The notes under the pieces: model-generated
Told to the model about the DNA's origin: nothing
Database searches by the model: none
The model's input: the letters and a program-made list of their open reading frames with translations, nothing else
Part shown: positions 40,108 through 46,854 of the stretch, piece by piece
Position numbering within the stretch: the first letter of the stretch is position 1
Layout of the letters: every line of letters starts with the position of its first letter
Program-made: the position numbers and the translations under genes
Assembly: GCA_009785425.1 (NCBI GenBank)
Contig: WQWI01000013.1
Coordinates: 1-48,771, forward strand
Reading direction: 5' to 3'
Origin: Bacteroidales bacterium
Lineage (GTDB): Bacteria; Bacteroidota; Bacteroidia; Bacteroidales; P3
DNA: 48,771 nucleotides

Positions 40108-41454
40108 CTAAACTTTTCGCTCTCTTCTCAATTTAACCAACCATATCGGTAACGCTATCCCTTTGATAATCCCCGAAATCGCAATAGCCCACCACACACC
40201 TTCTATTCCCATCCATGAAGCAAAGATATAAGCCATCGGAATTCTGGCCAGATTAAAAATAATACTTATTACAGCAGGCGGCATTGTGCGTCCGGTTCCA
40301 TTGAACATGCCTTGTGTAGTAAGCTCCAGCATCATAAATATCTGGTAAAAAGCAGCCACAAAAAGAAACTTTCCTCCGGCTGTTGCGGCGGCAGGCTCCG
40401 GAACAATTACACCGAAAATTTGCTCTCCGGCAAATAAAAACGCAAGTGTAACCAATATACCCAGTGTGAGCATAAGCCCTAACGTGTAACGATAAGCCAT
40501 CCACGCCCGACTCATCTTTCCCGCTGCAAAGTTTTGTGCCACAAAAGCACCCAGTGCTGTTGAAAATCCTTGTGCTGTAATCCATGTTATACCTTCGATT
40601 TGCCCGCCGGCTGTTTTGGCTACAACCCCGAGATGTCCGCCGTAAATAGATGCAATACGAACCAAGTAGGAGTTTATAATTGCAAAAAACAACGTCATCA
40701 TGGCTATCGGAAAGCCTAATCGCAAAATCCGCACAGTAACGCCACTTCGCAATCGAACAAAAAATGGAAATCTATTGAGAATGCCGTCGTGTCTGCGTAA
40801 GCGATAAACCAACAGAGAAAACACAACGCCTTGAGCAATAACTGTTGCAATGGCTGCACCTCTGATTCCCATTCCTTTGAAAATTCCATCGATACCGTAA
40901 ATCAAAAGAGGATCAAATATAATGTTTAGTACCAATCCGGAACAAACCAGAAGCATTGGGATATTGCTTCGCCCTGCTCCGTTGTAAACGCCCACGAAAT
41001 TCATCACCAGAAACGAAAAAGGCACCGACCACGAAACAATTCTTAAATACTCTACGGCATATGCCTGTGTGTAAGGCGAAAGTTTGAAAAACGACAAAAC
41101 CCAATCAGCTGAAGAAAAAAGAAATACAGCCACCACAATTGAGATAATCAGGCTTAATGTCGTGGTATGTGATGCGAAAGCCTTTGCCACTCGATTTTTG
41201 CGTGCTCCGAGTGCTTGCCCGATGCTTACTTCGGCTGCCACTTTTGTAAACAAAGCAAACGAAGAAAACATCCACATCAACATACCTACCGCTCCAACGG
41301 CTGCCACCTGCTCACTACCCAAACGACCTATCCACGCCATATCGGTAAGATAGTAGAGCATTTGGACGAAGTTGGTCGTCATGATAGGCAATGCCAACTT
41401 GACTAACGGTCCGAAAATAGCACCGCGTGTAAAATCTTTTGCTCCTGTCGTCAT
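40108..41454 (-). CDS. MATE family efflux transporter
   Basis: About 448 residues with 12 predicted membrane segments in the two-fold MATE arrangement. Typical text includes the N-terminal GPLVKLALPIMTTNFVQMLYYLTDMAWIGRLGSEQVAAVG, and the second-half equivalent GFSTALGAFVAQNFAAGKMSRA follows the central loop. These exporters move cationic drugs or metabolites out through the inner membrane using Na+ or H+. I chose the ATG at 41454. A GTG at 41463 overlaps the promoter box and cannot be the start. It is monocistronic and converges on the tRNA-Pro terminator. The substrate cannot be inferred. Confidence 0.93.
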   Translation of the reverse strand: MTTGAKDFTRGAIFGPLVKLALPIMTTNFVQMLYYLTDMAWIGRLGSEQVAAVGAVGMLMWMFSSFALFTKVAAEVSIGQALGARKNRVAKAFASHTTTLSLIISIVVAVFLFSSADWVLSFFKLSPYTQAYAVEYLRIVSWSVPFSFLVMNFVGVYNGAGRSNIPMLLVCSGLVLNIIFDPLLIYGIDGIFKGMGIRGAAIATVIAQGVVFSLLVYRLRRHDGILNRFPFFVRLRSGVTVRILRLGFPIAMMTLFFAIINSYLVRIASIYGGHLGVVAKTAGGQIEGITWITAQGFSTALGAFVAQNFAAGKMSRAWMAYRYTLGLMLTLGILVTLAFLFAGEQIFGVIVPEPAAATAGGKFLFVAAFYQIFMMLELTTQGMFNGTGRTMPPAVISIIFNLARIPMAYIFASWMGIEGVWWAIAISGIIKGIALPIWLVKLRRERKV

Positions 41455-41462
41455 TTCAGGCA

Positions 41463-41470
41463 CAAAGATA
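41463..41470 (-). promoter_or_regulatory. -7 promoter box for the MATE gene
   Basis: The minus strand reads TATCTTTG, eight bases before the ATG at 41454. It decides the start and implies a very short leader. Confidence 0.6.
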
Positions 41471-41487
41471 CGAATTTTTCATTAATA

Positions 41488-42558
41488 TTAATGAAAATTA
41501 TGCAAACCAGCTTCGCGTGCCCAACGATTGGCTTGTTGGATTTCTTCGCGTGTAGTTCTGCGAGCGAGCTCTCTAAATTCCCTTGCCCTAAACTCCGGTC
41601 TGTACTGCCCCATGATATTAACGTGGGTGTCTGTCCCGAGTTCATCGGCAACCCAGCGAACAAACTGGTCGGTTCCGGCGGCATTATACGGCAAAACAAG
41701 ATGTCGGATAAGAAGTCCGCGATAGGCAACGCCACGGTGTAAACTTAGCGTCCCAACTTGTCGGTGCATTTCTCTAACCGCATTCATTGTGTGATATGGA
41801 ACATCGGGTGCATCTTCCGTAAAACGTGCAGCTAACACAGGATCCATAAACTTGAAATCAGGCAAATAAATATCCATGACTCCGTCTAACAATTGGATCA
41901 TATCCAACGAATCGTAACCTCCTGAATTGAAGACTAATGGCGTGTTCAATCCGCCGTTGATAGCAATCCGGAGTGCTTTTATAATGTGCGGCACGACGTG
42001 TGTCGGTGTTACAAAATTGATGTTCGGACAGCCCATACGCTGAAGTGTGAGCATGGCATTAGCAAGTTCGGTATGATTGCTCAATCTTCCGGCACCTTTG
42101 TGTGCAATTTCCCAATTTTGACAAAACGCACAAAGTAAATTGCAGTTAGCAAAAAAGATTGTTCCCGAACCCCGTGTGCCAACAAGTGGACGTTCTTCGC
42201 CCGGATGCGGACCAAACGATGATACCCTGAACTCATCGGCAATACTACACGCACCACGTTGTCCGGCAAGTCGGTTTACATGACACAAGCGTGGGCAGAG
42301 GTCACATTTTTCCATTTTTGCCCAAAGCGCACGTTCGCGTCTTTGAAGCTCTCCGCTGCGTTCTAATTCGAGATACCTTGGTGCTCGCGTGCGAGCTGTA
42401 CTTCTTGTCGGGTTAAGAATATCCGGTGGTTCCTCAGCCTCAAGATTCGGTGTGCCTGCACGTGCAAAGCCACAGGCACTACATAGGTATCCGAGTGCTG
42501 CAACACCTGCTGTAGCGAGGCTGCCTTTGATGAATTTTCTTCGTGTAAGTTCTTTCAT
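41488..42558 (-). CDS. Tat-signal radical SAM protein, PflX-like (COG1313 type), copy 2
   Basis: A 356-residue protein. The N-terminus TRRKFIKGSLATAGVAALG is a twin-arginine export signal, followed by CSACG (Cys29 could be a lipid-modified residue). The core has the radical SAM cluster CNLLCAFC (Cys139, Cys143, Cys146) and an upstream cysteine set CDLCPRLC...GAC (85, 88, 92, 104) that may bind a second cluster. It continues with the PflX-type text NINFVTPTHVVPHIIKAL, VFNSGGYDSL, DIYLPDFKF and HVNIMGQYRP. Radical SAM enzymes normally work in the cytoplasm with SAM, so an export signal is surprising. It is the last of three minus-strand genes, paired with a paralogue of identical length across a lipoprotein gene. 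The substrate is unknown. Confidence 0.85.
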   Translation of the reverse strand: MKELTRRKFIKGSLATAGVAALGYLCSACGFARAGTPNLEAEEPPDILNPTRSTARTRAPRYLELERSGELQRRERALWAKMEKCDLCPRLCHVNRLAGQRGACSIADEFRVSSFGPHPGEERPLVGTRGSGTIFFANCNLLCAFCQNWEIAHKGAGRLSNHTELANAMLTLQRMGCPNINFVTPTHVVPHIIKALRIAINGGLNTPLVFNSGGYDSLDMIQLLDGVMDIYLPDFKFMDPVLAARFTEDAPDVPYHTMNAVREMHRQVGTLSLHRGVAYRGLLIRHLVLPYNAAGTDQFVRWVADELGTDTHVNIMGQYRPEFRAREFRELARRTTREEIQQANRWAREAGLHNFH

Positions 42559-42575
42559 AATTTTGAGTTTTTATT

Positions 42576-42599
42576 GTCATTCTCGCGAAGGCGGGAATC
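42576..42599. repeat. Single copy of the palindromic repeat found in uvrA
   Basis: The 24 bases match the left arm in uvrA except for one base (ATTCTC for ATTCCC). It lies in the gap between the lipoprotein and radical SAM genes, in the transcribed region. Confidence 0.75.
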
Positions 42600-42639
42600 C
42601 CCTTGTTGTGCTGTCTCCCGCTGGTGCTAGAAGGGTGTT

Positions 42640-43191
42640 TTATGGGTTATTTGTAACTATTTTATCGTTTGAAATTACGAAAATATGCTGATGATGTTTG
42701 ATTTCCGTGCGAGACATTTGCATTTGCATATCGCTCCGCCATATTCTAAAATCCCATGCTGAATTTTCTGAAAAGATATTTTTCGAATATCCAACTACAC
42801 TTTCAGGCGTGAATTTTAAGACAATATCGGCACTGTCGATGGTTGTTAATTCAATATGTATGCTGTCAAACGCCTGTAAAGCAAGCGTATGTGGCTTTAT
42901 GCTTAAATCGGGAGTGAAAAATATGGTTTCATCCCAAGTGCTAGACAAATGGCTATTATAGGGGTATAGCCTAAAATTCGTATAGTTGGCTCCGCCACAC
43001 CCAAAGCACTTCGTGTATAAATCGGCTCGTAACAATTCTTCTTTTGGGAAAACTATTACATGAATAGGGTTTTCTGTTCTGTTTTGAATCAGTATATCCA
43101 ATTGTTCCGTTTCCCTTACACAAGAAACAAATCCCCCTGCTAGCATCAGCAAAACCACCGAAAGTGCCGTAATTCTTAAGATTGTTTTCAT
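42640..43191 (-). CDS. Lipoprotein of unknown function between two radical SAM genes
   Basis: 183 residues from the ATG at 43191 (MKTILRITALSVVLLMLAGGFVSC). FVSC gives a plausible lipobox with Cys24. The longer frame would start inside the upstream radical SAM gene. The mature part shows alternating strands (LDILIQNRTENPIHVIVFP) and a CFGCGG pair of cysteines that could hold a metal or a disulphide. No known family was recognised. It starts 13 bases after the upstream gene stop and is followed by the second radical SAM gene, so the three form an operon. It may be the substrate or anchor of the radical SAM pair, but that is inference from position. Confidence 0.75.
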   Translation of the reverse strand: MKTILRITALSVVLLMLAGGFVSCVRETEQLDILIQNRTENPIHVIVFPKEELLRADLYTKCFGCGGANYTNFRLYPYNSHLSSTWDETIFFTPDLSIKPHTLALQAFDSIHIELTTIDSADIVLKFTPESVVGYSKNIFSENSAWDFRIWRSDMQMQMSRTEIKHHQHIFVISNDKIVTNNP

Positions 43192-43204
43192 GGTTATGTT
43201 GTTT

Positions 43205-44275
43205 TTAATGAAAATTCCGTATCCCCGCCTCACGCGCCCAACGCACAGCCTGCTGATACTCCGCCCTCGTAGTTCGGCGATTTAACGGTGGAAATTCATT
43301 TGAGCGAAATGCAGGCCAAAATTGCCCCATGATGTTGACATGGGCATCTGTGCCAAGTTCTTCGGCAATCCAACGTGCAAAAAGATCTGCACCGCCATAA
43401 TTTTCAGGTAAAACCAAATGGCGAACGACTACACCGTGTGATGCAAGTCCGTTCTGCTGAACGTGCAACGGACCCACCTGACGATACATTTCTTTAATCG
43501 CGTTTGCCGTATGATAGACGTAATCGGGTACGCCTTGCATCACACGAGCGGCACGATCCGAACATTGAAATTTGAAGTCCGGCTGATAGATATCGACAAC
43601 TCCATCAAGCAATTTCACAACTTCGAGCGAGTCGTAACCCCCGGTATTATAACACAACGGTACATTCAATCCACGGGCAATAGCCAAACGCAAGGCAGTT
43701 ATAAGATGCGGAACCAAATGTGTTGGTGTGATAAAACTGACGTTGTGAGTACCTCTGAGTTGCATACTGACCAACATATCGGCAAGCTGTTGATGACTTG
43801 TTAGGCGTCCATCACCTCGATGATTGATTTCCCAATTTTGACAAAAAATGCAGAGCATCGGACAGTTCGACAAAAACACAGAGCCAGAGCCACGTGTTCC
43901 TCCGATAGGACGTTCGTTGCCGAAGTCTGGTCCATGATTGGCAACTCTAAACGTGTCGGCAACACCGCAATAACCTATCTCGCCTGCCATTCGATTCACA
44001 TGACACAAACGTGGACAAAGATCGCACCGCTCCATTTTTTTCCAAAGAATTTGTTCGCGTCGTGCAAGTTCACCGCTACGTTCCAGTTCTAAATATCGAG
44101 GTTGTCGCAAAATCTCGTTTCGCCTGCCACCACTGGTCGGATTGCCCTCGATAGTACTGCCATCGTTAGGGATTTGCGGACTGTTTGTACGTCCAAAGCC
44201 ACACGCATAAAGTGCCGCAGCACCTGCCGCAGTGAGGCTACCTTTAATGAATTTTCTGCGTGTTACTTCTGTCAT
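43205..44275 (-). CDS. Tat-signal radical SAM protein, PflX-like (COG1313 type), copy 1
   Basis: 356 residues from the ATG at 44275. A longer frame starts 14 codons earlier, but the promoter box at 44295-44302 fits the inner ATG. The Tat motif TRRKFIKGSLTAAGAAALYAC leads to Cys25, again a possible lipid site. The cluster motif is CPMLCIFC, with the auxiliary set CDLCPRLCHVNR...GYCG and text NVSFITPTHLVPHLITAL, CYNTGGYDSL and HVNIMGQFWP. It is homologous to copy 2 along the whole length and exactly as long, indicating gene duplication followed by insertion of the lipoprotein gene or co-duplication. It is first in the operon. It is assigned to the pyruvate-formate-lyase-activating-like group; the true substrate is unknown. 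Confidence 0.85.
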   Translation of the reverse strand: MTEVTRRKFIKGSLTAAGAAALYACGFGRTNSPQIPNDGSTIEGNPTSGGRRNEILRQPRYLELERSGELARREQILWKKMERCDLCPRLCHVNRMAGEIGYCGVADTFRVANHGPDFGNERPIGGTRGSGSVFLSNCPMLCIFCQNWEINHRGDGRLTSHQQLADMLVSMQLRGTHNVSFITPTHLVPHLITALRLAIARGLNVPLCYNTGGYDSLEVVKLLDGVVDIYQPDFKFQCSDRAARVMQGVPDYVYHTANAIKEMYRQVGPLHVQQNGLASHGVVVRHLVLPENYGGADLFARWIAEELGTDAHVNIMGQFWPAFRSNEFPPLNRRTTRAEYQQAVRWAREAGIRNFH

Positions 44276-44294
44276 AGTAAAAATCGAGTTTTTG

Positions 44295-44302
44295 CAAATA
44301 TA
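44295..44302 (-). promoter_or_regulatory. -7 promoter box for the radical SAM/lipoprotein operon
   Basis: The minus strand reads TATATTTG, 19 bases before the ATG at 44275. Confidence 0.55.
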
Positions 44303-44333
44303 CGATTTTTTTTTCAATTATGCAAGAATAATT

Positions 44334-44373
44334 GATACGAGATTCCTCGCTTTGCTCGGAATGACGGTGTATC
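44334..44373. repeat. Palindromic repeat of the GGAATGAC type
   Basis: Outer arms GATAC and GTATC enclose ATTCC and GGAAT. Read on the minus strand the inner part begins GTCATTCC and ends GGAATC, like the uvrA repeat but with a different centre (CTCGCTTTGCTC region). Confidence 0.5.
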
Positions 44374-44464
44374 AAGAAGGAAGGGAACGAGGCGGCTGAG
44401 GGATCCGTTTACCATTACTTCACACTTTTTTTTCAAAAAATTTGGTAGTTTCAAAAATTATTTG

Positions 44465-44472
44465 TAACTTTG
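44465..44472 (+). promoter_or_regulatory. -7 promoter box for the ABC transporter operon
   Basis: TAACTTTG, about 77 bases before the ATPase start codon, with the dyad at 44478-44517 directly at the expected transcription start. Confidence 0.6.
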
Positions 44473-44477
44473 TTGTG

Positions 44478-44517
44478 TCATAGTAAAATAGTACGCTAAT
44501 ACAATAGTCTACTATGA
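44478..44517. promoter_or_regulatory. Candidate operator for the GntR/YtrA regulator
   Basis: TCATAGTA (44478-44485) and TACTATGA (44510-44517) form an 8-base dyad across 24 bases. ATAGT recurs as a direct repeat inside. Covering the start of transcription, it suits repression by the GntR protein encoded at the end of the operon. Confidence 0.5.
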
Positions 44518-44548
44518 TGCTAAAACACAAAACAAAAACAACAATAAA

Positions 44549-45379
44549 ATGATTAACATTCAAAATCTTAACTTCCATTACAAAGCCAGCCAACCGGTGT
44601 ATCTCGGCTTGAATATGGACTTAAAGCCTGGTAACATTTACGGATTATTGGGCGAAAACGGTGTCGGAAAAACGACTTTACTGAAGTTGATTTCAGGATT
44701 ATTATTTCCGACCAAAGGCAATGTTTCGACATTCAGGTTCGAAGCCAAAAAACGTTATCCCGAAATGTTGGAAAAAATTTATTTCCTTCCGGAAGTTTAC
44801 ACGCTGCCGAAAGTGAAAATGAGCGAGTACGTCAAATTGTATGCGTCGTTTTATCCGAAATTCGACCATCAAAAATTGGCGGAATATGTTGATGTTTTTG
44901 GTCTTTCGAAAGCAAAAAAACTATCCGAGTTTTCGCACGGACAACAAAAAAAATGGCTGCTCGCCTTCGGATTAGCAACCAACACCGAACTGCTGCTCAT
45001 GGACGAACCAACGAATGGTTTGGACATCCCATCAAAAGGCTTATTCCGCCAACTTTTAGCAGAAGCGGCAGACGAGCAAAAAACCATTATTATTTCTACA
45101 CACCAAGTTCGCGATTTGGAAAATTTGATTGATCCAATTATTATTTTGGAACATAACCAAGTCCTTTTGAATAATTCAATCGAAGAAATCTCGCAAAAAC
45201 TAAAATTTGTTGTGAGAGAAAACCAATCGGAACAAGCACTTTTTGCAGAGCAAGCCATTGGCGGAGTTCTTTGTGTAGAGCCGAATACGGACAACACCGA
45301 AAGCAAAGTCAATATCGAACTGCTGTTTAATGCAGCCGTCAATAATAAAGAGTTATTCAAAAAATTATTCATCTTGTAG
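44549..45379 (+). CDS. ABC transporter ATP-binding protein
   Basis: A 276-residue nucleotide-binding subunit. It has Walker A GENGVGKTT (35-43), a signature region FSHGQQKKW that departs from canonical LSGGQ, Walker B LLLMDEPTNGLD, and an H-loop in IISTHQ. The last 60 residues (LKFVVRENQSEQALF...) form the accessory domain seen in YtrB-like antibiotic or lantibiotic-type exporters. It is the first gene of an operon with a permease and a GntR regulator, a common Bacteroidetes and Firmicutes set responding to cell-envelope stress. A GC-rich hairpin follows before the permease gene. The substrate is unknown. Confidence 0.92.
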   Translation: MINIQNLNFHYKASQPVYLGLNMDLKPGNIYGLLGENGVGKTTLLKLISGLLFPTKGNVSTFRFEAKKRYPEMLEKIYFLPEVYTLPKVKMSEYVKLYASFYPKFDHQKLAEYVDVFGLSKAKKLSEFSHGQQKKWLLAFGLATNTELLLMDEPTNGLDIPSKGLFRQLLAEAADEQKTIIISTHQVRDLENLIDPIIILEHNQVLLNNSIEEISQKLKFVVRENQSEQALFAEQAIGGVLCVEPNTDNTESKVNIELLFNAAVNNKELFKKLFIL

Positions 45380-45380
45380 C

Positions 45381-45446
45381 CTCCCCCTTAATCCCCCTCC
45401 AAAGGGGGAGAAGCCGTGTTCCCCGTTGGCGGGGGGCAGGGGGCGG
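45381..45446 (+). repeat. GC-rich hairpins between ATPase and permease genes
   Basis: CTCCCCCTT (45381-45389) pairs with AAAGGGGGAG (45401-45410), then CCCCGTTGGCGGGG follows. It is a dispersed-repeat type sequence and lies in the middle of an operon, so it may reduce readthrough or shield the upstream message. There is no T-tract, so strong termination is unlikely. Confidence 0.5.
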
Positions 45447-45448
45447 AA

Positions 45449-45480
45449 AATCACAAATCACAAACCACAAATCTAAAATC
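45449..45480 (+). repeat. Heptamer-phased A/C-rich leader before the permease gene
   Basis: ATCACAA-ATCACAA-ACCACAA-ATCTAAA and then ATC runs straight into the ATG at 45481. It has the same period as the CAYTAAY arrays upstream of the surface-protein genes. Confidence 0.5.
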
Positions 45481-46209
45481 ATGAAAAATATATTTAACAT
45501 AAAACGTTTTGGCAAGTTCTTTGCAATGGAACTTCGCCAGCATAGAAAGAACTATCTTATATTGCTTGCTATCGTTTCTGCCATTCCGACTTTTATGGTT
45601 GCCTACCGTGCATACGCAGGCAGACCGTTCACTGCTTTAGATTGGGAAAGTACAAGAAACATTGCAACGTTCCTAATCATGGTTACACCGTTTATTTTCT
45701 ACAACTTTTTGTATCATCCTACGAAAGGTTTTACTTATGCAATGTTGCCGGCAAGCATTACGGAAAAATTTGCTTCTGCGTGGGCTCACTGCGTAATTGT
45801 ACTACCGATTTTGTTGTATGCAACGGTATTTGCGACAACCTTCTTAACCAGTTTGCTTTTGGGCGTTGAGGCGTTTTATCAAAACCCCATAAACAGACCT
45901 TTCTTTGTTTATTTTTCGGCTGTTACCGTTCAATCACTTGCTTTTTGTGGTGTGTTTTGGTTTAAGCGTAAAAAAATCAGTAAAACAATTCTAACCATGA
46001 TTCTCTTTGGACTGGGTATTGGACTTATTGGGACTATTGCTGTTAAAGCAATGGGGCAGGAAATGACTGAGGAAATCGGTGAGAGAATTATGGCGTTTTT
46101 TGCAAATAGAGAAGGTAGTCTCCGTGCTTTCGGTAGAGTTCTCAATACTGCTTTCCTAATAACACTCTGGACGCTCGCATTTTTCAAACTCCGTCGAACT
46201 CAAATATAA
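45481..46209 (+). CDS. ABC transporter permease
   Basis: A 242-residue membrane protein with about six hydrophobic segments, for example YLILLAIVSAIPTFMVA, ATFLIMVTPFIFYNFLY, CVIVLPILLYATVFATTFL and ILTMILFGLGIGLIGTIAV. It has the ABC-2-like layout and no signal peptide. It pairs with the ATPase encoded upstream. The phrase GFTYAMLPASITEKFASAW resembles permeases of this small Bacteroidetes transporter group. It is followed six bases later by the GntR gene. The hairpin block upstream may lower its expression relative to the ATPase. Confidence 0.85.
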   Translation: MKNIFNIKRFGKFFAMELRQHRKNYLILLAIVSAIPTFMVAYRAYAGRPFTALDWESTRNIATFLIMVTPFIFYNFLYHPTKGFTYAMLPASITEKFASAWAHCVIVLPILLYATVFATTFLTSLLLGVEAFYQNPINRPFFVYFSAVTVQSLAFCGVFWFKRKKISKTILTMILFGLGIGLIGTIAVKAMGQEMTEEIGERIMAFFANREGSLRAFGRVLNTAFLITLWTLAFFKLRRTQI

Positions 46210-46215
46210 AAAGCC

Positions 46216-46575
46216 ATGATTTACGAAACTGACAAGCCGTTATATCTGCAAATTGTCGATTACGCATGTGAGCAGATTTTACTGGGCATTTGGAAGCCCG
46301 AAGAACGTGTTCCTTCTGTTCGGGAGTTGAGTGTTACGCTGACAGTAAATCTGAATACTGTTGCGAGATCGTTTGACTTCTTACAAGATAAGCAAGTTCT
46401 TTTTCAAAAGCGAGGTATTGGATATTTCGTTGAAAAAGAAGGCCTAAAACGCATTCGCGATATGTACAAAATCGAATTTTTCCAAAAAGATCTGCCGAAT
46501 TTGTTCAAAAAAATGCAGAAATTAAATGTTTCCATAGAGGAAATCGTCCTCGAATATAAAAAATGCAGCACGTAA
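46216..46575 (+). CDS. GntR-family regulator, YtrA subfamily
   Basis: 119 residues: an N-terminal winged helix with the GntR signature (YLQIVDYACEQILLGIWKPEERVPSVRELSVTLTVNLNTVARSFDFL) and a short C-terminal helix pair in place of a ligand domain. This is typical of the YtrA subfamily, which regulates adjacent ABC transporters. It is last in the operon rather than first as in Bacillus. The dyad over the operon's transcription start is the likely binding site, giving negative feedback. The inducing signal is unknown. Its end abuts composite element C. Confidence 0.92.
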   Translation: MIYETDKPLYLQIVDYACEQILLGIWKPEERVPSVRELSVTLTVNLNTVARSFDFLQDKQVLFQKRGIGYFVEKEGLKRIRDMYKIEFFQKDLPNLFKKMQKLNVSIEEIVLEYKKCST

Positions 46576-46584
46576 ATAGGTATA

Positions 46585-46748
46585 GAATCCCGTTAGGGAT
46601 TCCCGCTCGGTAGAAAATGTTGAGACACGTCATAATATCGCATGCCGTTAGGTATGCGACCATATACAAGAGAGGTTGCATCCCCAACGGGATGCAGATT
46701 AGAGAGAGGACACATTTTCTACCGAGCGATGCATCCCTAACGGGATGC
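46585..46748. repeat. Composite hairpin element C
   Basis: It fills most of the gene-free stretch 46576-46854. Outer hairpin GAATCCCGTTAGGGATTC (46585-46602) precedes the terminal repeat CGCTCGGTAGAAAATGT (46604-46620). Inner hairpin CGCATGCCGTTAGGTATGCG (46639-46658) and a second, GCATCCCCAACGGGATGC (from 46678), follow. The matching ACATTTTCTACCGAGCG and the outer hairpin GCATCCCTAACGGGATGC end near 46748. Read on the minus strand, the order and several blocks are the same as in element B. Confidence 0.87.
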
Positions 46749-46755
46749 CACACTG

Positions 46756-46763
46756 TAACTTTT
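46756..46763 (+). promoter_or_regulatory. Possible -7 promoter box for the terminal TonB receptor
   Basis: TAACTTTT, one base off consensus, followed by an A/C-rich leader of about 85 bases. Confidence 0.3.
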
Positions 46764-46854
46764 CGATGCGTACTTCGTCATATAACAAGCAAGGAACAAT
46801 AATCACAAGAAAATATCACAACAATAATCACAAAACAATATTACAACACAAACT

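Noticed and set aside
45381-45446. Strong terminator between ABC ATPase and permease
   Set aside because: No T-tract follows the stems, and the three genes clearly belong together.
46505-46802. Small frames over element C
   Set aside because: Same reason: the translated text mirrors the hairpins and overlaps the GntR gene end.
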